Shown: positions 34,430 to 45,603, counted from the stretch's first letter. The stretch is 64,000 nt of DNA from Chaetoceros tenuissimus (GCA_021927905.1 BLLK01000069.1:806001-870000); one strand, 5' to 3'. Translations and numbers: made by a program. The notes: a model not told the origin generated them from the sequence alone.

Positions 34430-37396
34430 TCACAAATATATAATCGATTTGATACAATTTGTTGTCAGAGTTTGACCTTTCCTCTGAAAATTCCATGCGA
34501 CAATGTCTCGGATTGTGCAATCTTTGGCTTCTTTTGATAACAATAGAGTTGCTCGATATAGTGGATTATGAGGATCAGATAATAGTATGGAGCAAGTTTC
34601 AGGTTCGATGTGAAGTTGGGAGTGTTTCTGTCTTTCCATGTAGTTTCGTAATCTATACAAAGAAGATAATGTCAAACTTTCTTCTGCTTGTTTTCTGTGT
34701 CTATTTTCTTTCTGAATCTATCAAGAGTTAGTGATATTCACCTCTTCAATCTGTGCGAAAACAATACCACTTACCATTGGTATTACTGTTCTATTTTCCC
34801 AACTGAAAATATGACCTTTCAGTCTAGCCTGGAGAAGAAGTTGACTTTCTTTTGGGACACACTGAGGTAAAACAGTTCGATGAGACGGAGGAGTTTTGGA
34901 CGCAAATACTTCCAGAGCCAGCATTGCAGCAATTTTCACCATCGTGTATTTTTGAGATAGAAGTGATGAATGGATCGAGGCTATCACCTATAATACAAAT
35001 AGATTTGAATGAGATTCAAAAATGCGAGAAATGATTTGTAGATGTCATTTCCTTACCTGCTTATGGTTGCCTTCGTTTGATAAATACTTGTACAACTGGG
35101 AAGATAGAAGAGTACTACCAAATATATTGCCAGTACATGAGCATTTCTGGCTGAAACTCTTCAACTCTTGAATTATGCTTTTGTCGTCCCCGAGTAGCTG
35201 CGATTGCAAGTACTGAAACAGTGCTAATTTGTCTACGGTTTTGTCAACAGACAAAGATTTCATTACTACGTTCAGAGGAACCTGTACTGAAGCGACACGG
35301 AGGAAAGATGACACAATCGAAAAAAGAAGCGGTGCTTTGGATGTAAGGAACGAAACTCGCTCAAGTCTCATCACATTGTTCCCACTATTCAACAAGAGCA
35401 ATGCTGAAAAGTGACTGACAAGAGATTCTTTCATATGTACATCAAGTTTCGCCGCAAAGTTCGAAGAGTACATGATTCGCGATATAATTGTAAACACTAC
35501 ATCCATATTCGATGGGATTGACCATTCCACAAGAGAACTTCTTTTACGCTTCTTACTGCTGGAGTTTTCTTTCATTTGTACCAAAAGGTTAATGACTGCA
35601 TCTGAAAGCAAGTCTGCAATATTACTTTGTAACAATTGTAGCTCTTGAGATTCCAAATCCAAGAGTCTACTAAGAATAATGGCTACGTGCTGCCGCCCTA
35701 ATCTTCCAGTTGATTGGTGAAGGAGCATCTTTACAAGGAGCCTCATGAAAACATCACTCACAGAGAGGCCACTCCGAATCACATTATTTCTTGAATGAAA
35801 GTCTTGCTGGAACGACCGAATTACATGCATGTGAATCAAAGCTAAAGTGACTTCTCTACTAATGGGATGAATGGGGCCAATATTTCCATTCCCGCAGAGC
35901 CATTTGATCAACTGGCAGTGAAGCTTAGCCCGTGATGCAACTTTTACTGCAGACGTCATTGTTATGTTCATCCTTTCCAAAAGAATAAACAAGTTACAAA
36001 TTCCTCCGAGACTGAGTAAAATATTATTTGAAGCAGGCCCACGTGATGAAATATATCCATAACACATTGGCATTGTTTCCCATATCAGAGTCTCACATAG
36101 AATTAGGAATGATTTCAATTGCTGTTCTGATACAGAGTTTATTTGCTGTTCAAGAATCAAATTGTTGATATTTTCGACCATTGTTTGCAAAGTCAACCAT
36201 TTGCCAAACCAAAATGCATCAAAATCTTGAAACATTTCGTCGACACCCTTTCCTAGAAAGCATAGCATATACAATACTTTTGGAACCAAAATTGAATCCG
36301 AGGCTTCACTTGACGATTCCACGTTCATGACATTTGACCCAATTTGCATGAATTTCTGTAGACATGCCTCCACTTTATTCTCCAATCCTAATACAATCTC
36401 GTAAATGCCGCCATCTGTCTCCTGTCCCAACAAGCGAAATCCCCCTTTGAGATGGATAAATTGCGTCGTGTACAATTTCCACAACGTTTCTTTATCCTCA
36501 ATATATACAGATTGCAAAAGTGGAATGAGAGAAAGTAATCTCACCAAAAAGAATTTGACAAGTTTTCCCATTTTGTGAATTTGCATAGTATTACATGAAA
36601 TAGCCTCTTTGCCTTGTTGAATCAAAACAAGAATCCGATCTATACCAAGACACAAGAGTTTCTCAAATGATTGTAAATCAAGAAACGTTTCCTGTGGCAA
36701 TGTGGATAATGTAGTGGATAAATCAGAGATGGAACGCCATACACTTGCTGAAATTGCATTCAAGCCTGCAATTGGTTCAATCACTTTGAGTAACAGAGAT
36801 AAATATATTCTAATTTCTCTGGATCGTTTCGAGTTTTGCAAACATGTCAAATTATTTTGTAAAAGGTTTTGAGCCGTCAAGGTGACTTTTTGAGGATGGG
36901 TAGATTGTACCTTGATGAGCAGCGTCAAGAATCGTATCGATGCTATAATTTGTACTTGGCTCCATGATGATGTCATTTGTTCTTGTTGTACATCTTTATC
37001 ACTGCAACTACCATCTATTCCAAGTATTTTCAATTGATCCATATCATCCTTTGTAAATTCATCTGTGGAAAGTTTAGCGTTTAGAAATGAAATCGTTTGC
37101 TGTACCGGATCTTCATTGGTATTGACTCCATTTTGAAGACAAACAGTGAGTTCTTGCTCCAACTGCAATGACTTGTTGCCAATATTCTTGTACCAGTGAA
37201 TTTCCTTGTTGAGGGAACATGTGAGTGGGAATGGCGATAGGAGATGACAAAGGAATGAATTGGCTTGAATAGCATTTATCATGTCTCGTGTAGTCATTGC
37301 AACAGTTTCAGTAGTAGCCCAATAATCTCTTGTAACAGTTGAAGCTTTTTCTTGATTTGAAATGGCCTTGGCAGCCGGATCTATATTCTCTGCCAT
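34430..37396 (-). CDS. Large helical protein of unknown function
   Basis: Three exons (37396-35057, 34987-34775, 34711-34430) with introns of 69 and 63 bases join in phase 0 to 944 residues. The two short 3' exons were added because donor, acceptor and phase fit and because they extend a helical, Leu-rich sequence. The protein is almost wholly alpha-helical, with no signal peptide, no membrane span, and a basic KKRKRS patch at about residue 610 that could act as a nuclear signal. The general look (long ARM/HEAT-like helices, HNPLYRATLLL near the end) suggests a scaffold. A ribosome-biogenesis factor of the Urb2/Npa2 kind was considered but cannot be supported by motif. Head to head with the five-TM gene. 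Confidence 0.65.
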
Positions 37397-37755
37397 TATA
37401 TGGGCTCTAGCTTGACTACAAAGGGACTTGCTATTGAAATATAAACTTGTATATCTAATACTATGGTGGTAAAAGTTAGCTTAGTGGAAAGTTGTACGTA
37501 TTCATCGCATCATCTCACTCTCCTTCAGCATGAGAGGGGAGATGAATTGAAAATGAGGGGGAGAAAAGCGCCCAAAATTGAAAATTGACAGAGACTAAAT
37601 TAGTATGAAGAGAGAGACATTTTAAGCACGTGCAAAACCACACAAGCACTCAAAGGCTTTGGGATGCAAAACAAAAGCACAAGAGAAGTAAGAAACAAAG
37701 CAAAGTTTACCGTATGATAGAGTGTTGTGTACAATAGCAACCTCTCACAGCAATA
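37397..37755. other. Divergent promoter region
   Basis: This is 359 bases between the helical-protein gene and the five-TM gene, purine-rich near 37530-37565. I see no gene. Confidence 0.5.
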
Positions 37756-39843
37756 ATGACTACGAGCTTTGATCCGGTGAGTTGTTGGATATTTTATCAT
37801 TGCTATTTTCATGAACATGTACATGATTATCACTTACATCCATTGCTCGCATTCGAATACTACAGCCGCCGTTTCTAGCTGCGTTTCAACATGTCCCTAG
37901 ATTTGGAAATATCAAAGACCCCTTGGATATATTCGATGTTATTCGTTTTGATGAGGATAATTATAGGAGCTACATTAGAGGAACTTGGTTTATTGGTGCA
38001 TTCTTTACTGCAATCATGATTATTTGGTCAAGTATTTTTATAGGTGTGCATTGCTTCAAGATGTATGAGAAACGACGAAAAGAAGGGTCTAGAAAGTATT
38101 GTATTCGAATACCAGTCTTTACTTCTTGTTGGAAAAAGATACAATGTTCCACATGTGTATTGAATGAAAAATATCAAAGTTTTATAGTTTTGATTTCAAG
38201 TTTGGTGATTCTCATGACTGGATTACTCATGGCTACAATGGGATGGAAAAGCTATAACTCAACCACCTCAGATGTTGTAACTGGGGCGAATAGTTTAGTG
38301 AATATAACAAAATCTGTAGTTGAAGTGACTCAGGATTTGATTCATTTTGCAAATGATACAATTCCTCTGAGGCAAGAATTCATGACGGAATATGAGAATG
38401 GAATTTGCCAATCTGGTGCTGGTGGAACAGCTGATGATATCAACGCGGCGATTCTGAATATTATCGAATTGGTAGGATCTTTGCAAAATTATACAATGAC
38501 TGAAGTCTCAAAAGTACAAGAGATATTGATTGTACCATTGAATGACGTCGTCATTGCATTTCATCGACAAGCAGATGATGCAGAGAGTTGGAGTCTCTGG
38601 ATTCTTTTTCCATTAGTATTGATTCTGTTGATTGGAAGCTGGCTTTTTGTTCACGAATGTCAAAAGTTTGTACCATCTATGGCGATCTGCAAAAGGGTAC
38701 AAAGAGTTCAGTGTCTGAACCTTTGTACTCGTAGATTATCAAGACCATATTTTGTAATGAAGAAATGGATACTATTTCCTGTGGTGATTTCCATCATTAC
38801 TTTGGCAACAGTTGTAATTGCTTTTTCATCAGCTTTGATGACTATTGTTTCCGATACGTGCATTGTCGAAACAAATGAGAACCAGATAGGTCTCGCATTG
38901 TTGATCCAAGCTCTTGTGGAAAGAGGAGATCTCGGTGTTCATGTCGAAGAAGCTATTCAATACTATTTTTTGGATGTAAGTTGAATATTGCTTAGCTTTA
39001 GAATCATTTCGATGAGCGTCGCTCATACATTATTCTTACAATAAGGACTGCGCCATGGAATCTCCACACAATATCAAGATTGAGAGTTATTTTGACGACT
39101 TGCAAAGTATTTCTCAAGTAATAGAGTCGGTAGAAGCAGCATTGGAAGAGGACTCTGAGAGTATACAACAGCTTTGTGGATTGACAGAGATGGAATTGGA
39201 AGAGTTAAAGCCTCTTTTTACTGCGGCATTCACCGCGTTCGGTGAACTAAAGACAATCATTTCAAACTTTCGAACCATTACAGATTGTACATCATTCAAT
39301 TCTTCATTTTCTCATATGGCGAATGAAACTTTATGTAGATCTATTCCATGGACTTTGTTGTGGGCTTTTATTGCGAGTACATTGGTGTTCACATTTGGAA
39401 TACTAACTGTCTCTATCTCACCACTAGATTCGAATTCTATGTTGAGTATCCAGGAGGAGAAAATTAACAACGCAAAACTTCTGCCTTCGTGCTCAACGCA
39501 GTCTTTCAGTGATGACTCTGTCTCGAGCTGCTCCGAAGAGAGGTATTCAGATGAAGATGACTCATCTTCTAGCATTGTACAAATGACAGCAAAAAGCAAA
39601 ACGGAAACAAGTAGTCTCAAATCAACTTGTGATTTGGAATTTAATTTCGACGAAGTTGATATTCGTGAGAAGGCAAAGGAATTAATACAGCGCCTAAAAG
39701 AAAGACAGCATATTTCAGAAGAAAGTCAACATGAGATGAGTTTACTCGATATAGACTTTGATGGAGAGGGCATGAATACAATACCAAAACCAAAAGAACT
39801 TCGTATCCTTTTAGAGAAAAAGTGGAAGAGGCAAAGAAGATAG
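37756..39843 (+). CDS. Five-transmembrane protein, tweety/prominin-like topology
   Basis: Three exons (37756-37776, 37866-38975, 39046-39843) give 642 residues. The first exon is only seven codons (MTTSFDP) ending at a GTGAGT donor. It is needed because the long second exon has no ATG near its start, and it joins in phase to PPFLAAFQHVPR. Membrane spans lie at about 47-71, 110-134, 254-274, 312-339 and 477-502. Two large loops, between spans 2-3 and 4-5, carry several N-glycosylation sites and cysteines, so they are probably extracellular. The C-terminal ~140 residues are acidic, Ser-rich and cytosolic, with a helical end. This five-span layout matches tweety and prominin families, but I see no decisive motif, so a role in membrane curvature or anion flux is only a possibility. 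Confidence 0.7.
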
Positions 39844-40423
39844 AGTAATCTTATCTAAACAAAACCATAGGTACTACGAGTGAATATGCTAGTATTTGGT
39901 TAGAACGGAATAAAACTGAAATTTCAGGTTTCTCTTCTCTGACACAGGACGACAAACTGACATTAGACAGAAATTTCAGCCTTCTCTTCTATTGATTGAC
40001 ACAGATGACAAACTGACATTAGACAGGAATTTCAGAAGGCGTTCATACACTAGTGGTATTGAAATAGCCGAAAAGAGTTCCAAGTAATGGCTTCTCTTCT
40101 TGAGATCCACACTATCTCTGATGTACTCTATTTCTATATTTGATGATCCACGCTTCCACTTCATGCTTCCTCTTCAGCAAATCCTTCCGCAAAAACTCGC
40201 AACTTGTACTAGAATAGACAAGTCGAGAATAGAATGCAAATCTTCCAAACTTTTAGTATTAAAAAGTAAAATAACAAAGTTTAAAATAAAATATACGCAT
40301 ACAAAAAACTTCATTTTAAAAATGGTACACAACGTAGAAAATGATTATAAAATAGGATGATGATAAGAAAGCAAATTTGGAAAATATACAGTCATGAAGT
40401 CATGTCATACATAGTATTGTAGT
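39844..40423. other. Convergent intergenic region
   Basis: This is 580 bases between the 3' ends of the five-TM gene and the heat-shock factor. Apart from a short tandem repeat (listed separately) it is AT-rich with no gene. Confidence 0.5.
39918..40035. repeat. Imperfect tandem repeat, about 2.2 copies of 52-56 bp
   Basis: Units start at 39918, 39970 and 40026, each with g(a/g)aatttcag. Units one and two also share ttctcttct, gacacag and gacaaactgacattagaca. It lies in the convergent intergenic region and looks like a local duplication. Confidence 0.8.
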
Positions 40424-41407
40424 TCAATCGTCAATACCTTCCAACACCTCCCTCAAGTACAATGCAACTGCTTTTGTTGACATTGGTAAAGATTCTCCGA
40501 GATCTTCAATGGGTTCGATATCACGCTTCATGAAATCCAGTCCACAAATGTTCATGGACGGAGCGTAGCAATTAGGGTTCTTGTAGTAACGATGATGGGA
40601 GGGATTTGAATATAGATTCTCTTGTCCAGCCCATTCGCTATTGTTAGTAGCAGAGTAGTTTCTACTAGTACTGTAGGCATTGAAAGAGCTCTCAGTCTCT
40701 GTAGTAGTCTCACTCCAGAACAAAATAGGATTATGAGGAATACAGTAGGTACTCGCAGGTTTGGCAGGTTCATTCAATGGTGGGCATGGAGAGAGGCAGC
40801 AGTCTCGATCCTTGCATAGGTCTTCTATTAGTAGAGAAGTCACTGGAGATGATGTTCGAGGCTTCATTATCTCCATTATCCCTTGCTTTCTACGCTTACA
40901 TGATGATGCCTTGTTGTCTCTTGGCTTCCTCATCAGACGGCATCTGTACGGATCGTCTCGAACAAAATCAGGATGATAATACGATCCAACATCACTCTTA
41001 TCTTTACACCACTGAGAGTCACGTTTTACTCTCTTGAAGTTCCATAGATTCAGCTGGCGACGAAATGAAGTATACGAAGTTTGTGCGAAGAATCTTGGCT
41101 GGACCAGCTTTTCGAAGGATTCCTTGTCGTCGACCTTGAAGAACTTGCCATTTGGCTGCCAGGATACAATATCAGCTAGATCTGGTTCTTCGTTGTCAAT
41201 ATGGTTGAGTAGGTCCATGAGTTTCACAGGGAATGGCGCTTTCACACCACCTTTGGTGGAGATTTTTGGTACGTTCGTGTCTGCCATCACATTGACTCGA
41301 CTCACATCAAAGTTGGGAATAGCGTCGACCTGTGTCTGCTTTTGGTGATGGTATGACTGTAAAGCAAATCTTGATTTAGGATGTTTGGTAGATGATGTTA
41401 CATTCAT
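40424..41407 (-). CDS. Heat-shock-type transcription factor (HSF family)
   Basis: A single exon of 327 residues. The HSF DNA-binding domain spans about residues 58-155. It opens FPVKLMDLLNHIDNEEPDLADIV (split here as FPVKLMDLL and NEEPDLADIVSW), then WQPNGKFFKV. The recognition helix is SYTSFRRQLNLWNFKRV. After it come YYHPDFVRDDPYRCRLMRK and a basic patch (SCKRRKQG) that may be the nuclear signal. No clear heptad-repeat trimerisation domain is visible, as in many diatom HSF paralogues. Diatoms have an expanded HSF family, so stress regulation cannot be assumed. The C-terminal half is Ser/Asn/Tyr-rich and probably disordered. Confidence 0.92.
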   Translation of the reverse strand: MNVTSSTKHPKSRFALQSYHHQKQTQVDAIPNFDVSRVNVMADTNVPKISTKGGVKAPFPVKLMDLLNHIDNEEPDLADIVSWQPNGKFFKVDDKESFEKLVQPRFFAQTSYTSFRRQLNLWNFKRVKRDSQWCKDKSDVGSYYHPDFVRDDPYRCRLMRKPRDNKASSCKRRKQGIMEIMKPRTSSPVTSLLIEDLCKDRDCCLSPCPPLNEPAKPASTYCIPHNPILFWSETTTETESSFNAYSTSRNYSATNNSEWAGQENLYSNPSHHRYYKNPNCYAPSMNICGLDFMKRDIEPIEDLGESLPMSTKAVALYLREVLEGIDD

Positions 41408-42133
41408 CTGGAATCTGTGGTAAGTTGCTCAGCTGATTTGTGCTTAGGTTTTGATAATGTTGCCTTTTATACATAATCGTAGAAGAGGTAGGGTCTGCGA
41501 ACGACGCTTTCGCCTTCTTCATCCACCAGATGAAGATGATTGAACGAGAAGACCGAAGCCTGAACATCGGTGGGATTGTGAGATTTATTTCCGGGGAGGA
41601 ATCTGAGTTTTGATAAAAGAACACTTACAAAATAAAATACGTCGCTCGTAAGGCTGTAAGTTTCTTGCATTCGTGCGTCAGTGAGAGAGAAGTCTACAAA
41701 TCAGAAGCGCTTGAAGTACCTTAGTTCCTACTTATCTGGTATTCAGATCATCGGCAGACTTCAAAATATAAAAATTTTAGAAATGCTGACTTTAGAGTCT
41801 GCTTAGTAGTACCAAAGATTCATTTTGTACCAACTATTCATCATTTCATTTTTATATTATAAAAAATAGATAAGTGTTTTGTTTTCTAGCGGTTATTCGA
41901 TGGGTAAAATTTGTTTCCGTTGAGTCTCTCATTCGTATTGATAATGTCTGAAGATTACTTTTTTATTCTTCTTCAAGTTACCGTGCAACACTAGTGTGAC
42001 GTAGGAGGAACAGGGGAGAAAACAAAACAAAACAAAGAACAAAAGCCTTAGAAGAGCTTAGAGCGTTAGCCGAGAAACAAATAGGACATATAAAATTCTT
42101 ATAAAATTGATCTAAACGAAACCAACAATAGAT
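41408..42133. other. Divergent promoter region, HSF / C2-domain gene
   Basis: This is 726 bases between divergent genes. Short open frames on the minus strand have no protein-like composition and are likely 5' leader. There is an aaaac-type simple repeat near 42020. Confidence 0.45.
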
Positions 42134-42827
42134 ATGACTCTAATCACAAGAAACTCGGTTCCACTTTTCCTCATATTGGCACTTGCGTCCTTTGTGACTA
42201 TTGCGAATGGAATGACCTTGAATTTTTGGTCGGTATGGTGAGTCAACAGCAGATGATCCATGATAGCACAATAGTCAATATATTTTACGATCAGAAATTA
42301 GAGTGTTGAATTAGATGAGACATGCTCTATTGATCACATTGTTGATGTCTTTAAATATGCTAATATGAATATCATCTTTTTCTATACAATCAAGGCTCAA
42401 GAGACCTTATCGTGGACCCGAATGCGTAGTTGAAGTTGTAGGGGTTGACCTTGATGCAAAGGCCAATCGAGAATTCGACTTTTGGTCAAAGCCAGATGTA
42501 ATGGTGGAATGCAAACACTCGCGATGGGAACGCATTACACAAATTGAAGGGAATACATTGAATCCGAGGTTCGTATGGAAAGCCAAGATACCTCATAAGA
42601 AAAATAGAGGTTTCGTCTTCACTGTTTATGATGTGAATGTGATTGATAGAAATTATGTTATTGGGCGTGCTTTCCTTCCAGCTAATGAAGCGATGAAGTT
42701 GATGAATACGGAAGGTGGAGGCTATAGAGTGATGAGTCTAGGTGAGGGCATTGGGCAAATGAAAGTAAGGATTTCCAAAACTCCCAAGAATCTAAAGAAA
42801 GAAGTGACAAAGGAAATCGAACTATGA
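42134..42827 (+). CDS. Small secreted C2-domain-like protein (copy 1)
   Basis: Two exons (42134-42237 and 42395-42827) with a 157-base intron join in phase to 178 residues. The first exon encodes a signal peptide (MTLITRNSVPLFLILALA). The second encodes a beta-sandwich resembling a C2 domain: PECVVEVVGVDLD, then DVMVEC, ITQIEGNTLNPRFVWKAKIP, GFVFTVYDVNVIDRNYVIG. The NPxF and V-x-D-x-N-x-x-x-x-x-x-I-G pattern fits C2. Acidic calcium ligands are few, so calcium binding is uncertain. The next gene downstream is a paralogue. The intron is twice the usual length in this window and splits the codon before LKRPYRGPEC. Confidence 0.72.
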
Positions 42828-43304
42828 TTACAAAAATTGTCTTTTTTCTATATGATTGGTCCCTAATTTCATACGGTTAGTTTTGAGATTTTTGGATTGA
42901 TGAAATAATACTTAATTGTTTTTTTTAAACGAATGCACTGCATTTTCAGTAAACATGGTCATGACTCTTCTTGCGGAACTTTCCAAGAGAAAATCCAAAT
43001 TGAAAAATGATCAAGTTTTTTATTTGATGAAAAAGAAGACTTCTGTTTGACTGCATTATTTACTTCAACATTAATGAATAATCACCAAAAGTTATCATGA
43101 AAAGAAAGTTCAAAGAAAGGTTGCATGCAAATTAGCCAAACATGATACAACCCCGCGTGATTAATTCAGTCGTCATAGTCGCCCAACGGATGTGGTCGTA
43201 GTCGGAAATCCGAAATCGGAAAACGTATTGGTCGGAAAAATTACTCTGATGTTAAATGCATGCATGGTACATAGATCCCACAAACACATACATATCAATC
43301 CAAA
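42828..43304. other. Intergenic region between the C2 paralogues
   Basis: This is 477 bases of AT-rich DNA, the promoter of copy 2. It contains cggaaatccgaaatcgg-like short direct repeats near 43202. I see no gene. Confidence 0.45.
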
Positions 43305-44020
43305 ATGATAAAAACAAATCTAATTCTTTCATTGCTTCTGCTTTTGTTGGTATGTTCGGAGGCATGGGTTTCGAGTATTAAAAATTTAAAGTCTGTTGTA
43401 AGTCGTATTGCATACTTATATTAGAGTCGAGTCACACGGATTTAATCATATCGAAATGAAAGTCAAAACCTATTTGCACTCATCAATAGGCTTTGATGGA
43501 GTATGATGGTCCGAAGCTTTCATTCATATTTTTCATGTATTGGTCATTCTGATTCTTTCTTCTTCAATACCATTCCAAGTGGGTCAAAAGGCCCCACAAG
43601 GGACCTGAATGTGTTATTGAAATTGTCGGTGTTGATCTGGACATCAAGGCAAATCGTAGACTAGACTTTTTTACCAAGCCAGATTTAATGGTTGAGTGCA
43701 CACACTCACGATGGGAAAGAAAGACTCAAATTGAAGGAAATACTTTCAATCCAAGGTTTGCTTGGAAAGCTAAGATTCCACATAAGAAAAATAAAGGATT
43801 CACCTTCACAGTATATGATTGCAATGTTTTGGAAAAAAACGAAGTGGTTGGTAGAGTATTCCTCTCTCCAGACGAAGTAGAACAAATGCAAAGTGAAATA
43901 GATGATGGATCCAGGATTTTGAGCCTTGGACATGGCATTGGCCAAATGAAAGTTCGCATATCCCCCACTCCAGAGGATCTTGAACAAACCTACACAAACT
44001 CAACCGAGGATGTCATTTAA
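43305..44020 (+). CDS. Small secreted C2-domain-like protein (copy 2)
   Basis: Two exons (43305-43397 and 43580-44020) with a 182-base intron give 177 residues. Signal peptide MIKTNLILSLLLLLLVCS is followed by WVKRPHKGPECVIEIVGVD, then MVECTHSRWERKTQIEGNT and KAKIPHKKNKGFTFTVYD. It is clearly a tandem paralogue of the gene upstream (long identical stretches such as KAKIPHKKN and GIGQMKVRIS). The leaders differ far more than the mature domains. The intron here falls between codons (phase 0), while in copy 1 it is phase 2, at the same protein position. Tail to tail with the prolyl hydroxylase gene, only 40 bases away. Confidence 0.72.
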
Positions 44021-44060
44021 GAAAAGAAAAAATAATAGTTTTGCAAATAGAATGAGTAGT

Positions 44061-45374
44061 TTATATAAGATCGTCGCCTAAACTAGGAAGAAATTCTTCA
44101 TCATATCGAAAGTCTCCTTTAAAATGTTTCCATATCCAAGTTGTAAGAATCCATTTTTCATCTATTGCAACTCCACCTTGATGTTCTGTTCGTTCATCTT
44201 CCAACATGTCTAAATTCATGGGAAAGTGGACTACGCACATTCCTTTCTCAGGTTTGATATCTAGTCCAAGTTTGGTGAATATAGTCTTGCCTCCATTGTC
44301 GACGTCATTGAGATATGTGAAAACTGTTGCAATTCTTCCTGAATCTAGAAAACCGCATGCACTTGTCGCCCTCTCAAATCCATCAGTATGTGGTTTGAAT
44401 TCTTGACCCTTTTGGTAATTTAAAACTTGGAGAATTTCCACCTGTTCTGCATCACAGTTCGCAAGGTCAGTAATCTTTTCTATAATTGATGGAACTTCTC
44501 TCTTAGGGATATTTGCGTTGGTGCTTGTTCTAGACGGGTCCAATTCCACCTCTCCTGTTTGCTCATTTTTCACGAGACATGGTTGGATGCCCTGTCTTGA
44601 TTTCTCGATGAGACGATCACATTCTTCATCCGATAAAAAGTTTGGTATTGTGTAAATATCTGGATTGGAATGAATTTGTCGTAATTCCGGATAGCTTTTA
44701 TTGATTTTGTGAAAATTGTCCAACAATTTGACTGACTTTTTCGGCAAAGGTATATTGGCATAAGCCATTTCATTGAGGTAGGGCAGCAAATCTCCAATCT
44801 CATTTGCATATAGTTTACCCACAGTCATTGCCAACTCTAATGTTTTCTTTCGACCTATTTTGGTTTCTTGGATGGATTCACCTTGTGCAATGTCTCGAGT
44901 TGCAACTATAGCACACAAGGGAGCAATACTTGGTAAAGGAACAAATGCACAGTTTCCCTTGTTTTCCCTGTCCATCGGTATTTTATTTCCCAACCATCCT
45001 TGCCGTATGGAATCATTATCACTGAGTATACATAGATCTTGCTTTTCATTTCTCAAGTGTGGATATGGAAATCGTTCTGGATGCAATAAATCAACACATC
45101 GACCACATTCATGTATGCCAAACTCTACTCGATCAATTGGATACAAAGTAAGTACATCTCCAGCCTTGACATCGCAGCTAACAATAGGACCATTATCATT
45201 GTTGATATCTATACGATTGGCCCATTCTGTAGAATAAAGTGACGGATTTTGCAATTGTGTCACGATACCATTTAGATTTTGTAAGATGGCTTGCTTTTGA
45301 CTCGCAACAGTCGCAAATGCAGCAAGTGTACTGATTTGAGACAAGAATATAAAGGCAATGGCAAGTAGATACAT
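44061..45374 (-). CDS. Prolyl 4-hydroxylase-like 2-oxoglutarate/Fe(II) dioxygenase with extra N-terminal domain
   Basis: A single exon of 437 residues. The C-terminal ~200 residues form a P4H-type double-stranded beta-helix: DIYTIPNFLSDEECDRLI opens it, the iron ligands are His329 and Asp331 (FKPHTDGF) and His398 (ERTEHQGG), and Lys407 (AIDEKWILTTW) would bind 2-oxoglutarate. All four key residues are present, so it should hydroxylate prolines in secretory proteins. A signal sequence leads (MYLLAIAFIFLSQISTLAAF). The N-terminal region (about 55-200) has HECGRCVDLL and NCAFVPLPSIAPLCAIVATR then DIAQGESI, a pattern like the end of SET domains, though key SET residues are not clear. It diverges from FANCI over 370 bases. 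Confidence 0.88.
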   Translation of the reverse strand: MYLLAIAFIFLSQISTLAAFATVASQKQAILQNLNGIVTQLQNPSLYSTEWANRIDINNDNGPIVSCDVKAGDVLTLYPIDRVEFGIHECGRCVDLLHPERFPYPHLRNEKQDLCILSDNDSIRQGWLGNKIPMDRENKGNCAFVPLPSIAPLCAIVATRDIAQGESIQETKIGRKKTLELAMTVGKLYANEIGDLLPYLNEMAYANIPLPKKSVKLLDNFHKINKSYPELRQIHSNPDIYTIPNFLSDEECDRLIEKSRQGIQPCLVKNEQTGEVELDPSRTSTNANIPKREVPSIIEKITDLANCDAEQVEILQVLNYQKGQEFKPHTDGFERATSACGFLDSGRIATVFTYLNDVDNGGKTIFTKLGLDIKPEKGMCVVHFPMNLDMLEDERTEHQGGVAIDEKWILTTWIWKHFKGDFRYDEEFLPSLGDDLI

Positions 45375-45530
45375 TGGAGGTTAATCTAATAATGCACTAC
45401 CTAGGAGGTAGACTATTGCAATATTTGGTGTAGAGTCAGTGGAACAAGTTCATGTAGTCTATGAGTACATGTTTTCATGTTTTCCAAAAAATGAATGGTC
45501 AATCAAGGTCAATACAATGCTCAAGGAATA

Positions 45531-45538
45531 TGACGTCA
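45531..45538. promoter_or_regulatory. CRE palindrome TGACGTCA
   Basis: A perfect 8-bp bZIP palindrome about 207 bases upstream of the FANCI start codon and 157 bases from the prolyl hydroxylase start. Confidence 0.35.
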
Positions 45539-45594
45539 TTGACCCTAATCATCTAGCTGGATTAGGTCCTAGCCATTTTATTTAAAACGCGCTC

Positions 45595-45603
45595 GGCGGC
45601 AAA
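45595..45603. promoter_or_regulatory. E2F-like site GGCGGCAAA
   Basis: Read on the minus strand it is TTTGCCGCC, close to the E2F core. It lies 142 bases upstream of the FANCI start, fitting S-phase expression of a repair gene. It is a single short match. Confidence 0.25.

Noticed and set aside
34430-37396. Identification of the helical protein as Urb2/Npa2
   Set aside because: Only overall helical character and a basic patch support it; no specific motif was seen.
41376-41670. Minus-strand frames just upstream of the heat-shock factor start
   Set aside because: They overlap each other in different frames, have no splice link to the HSF frame that improves the protein, and fit a 5' leader.
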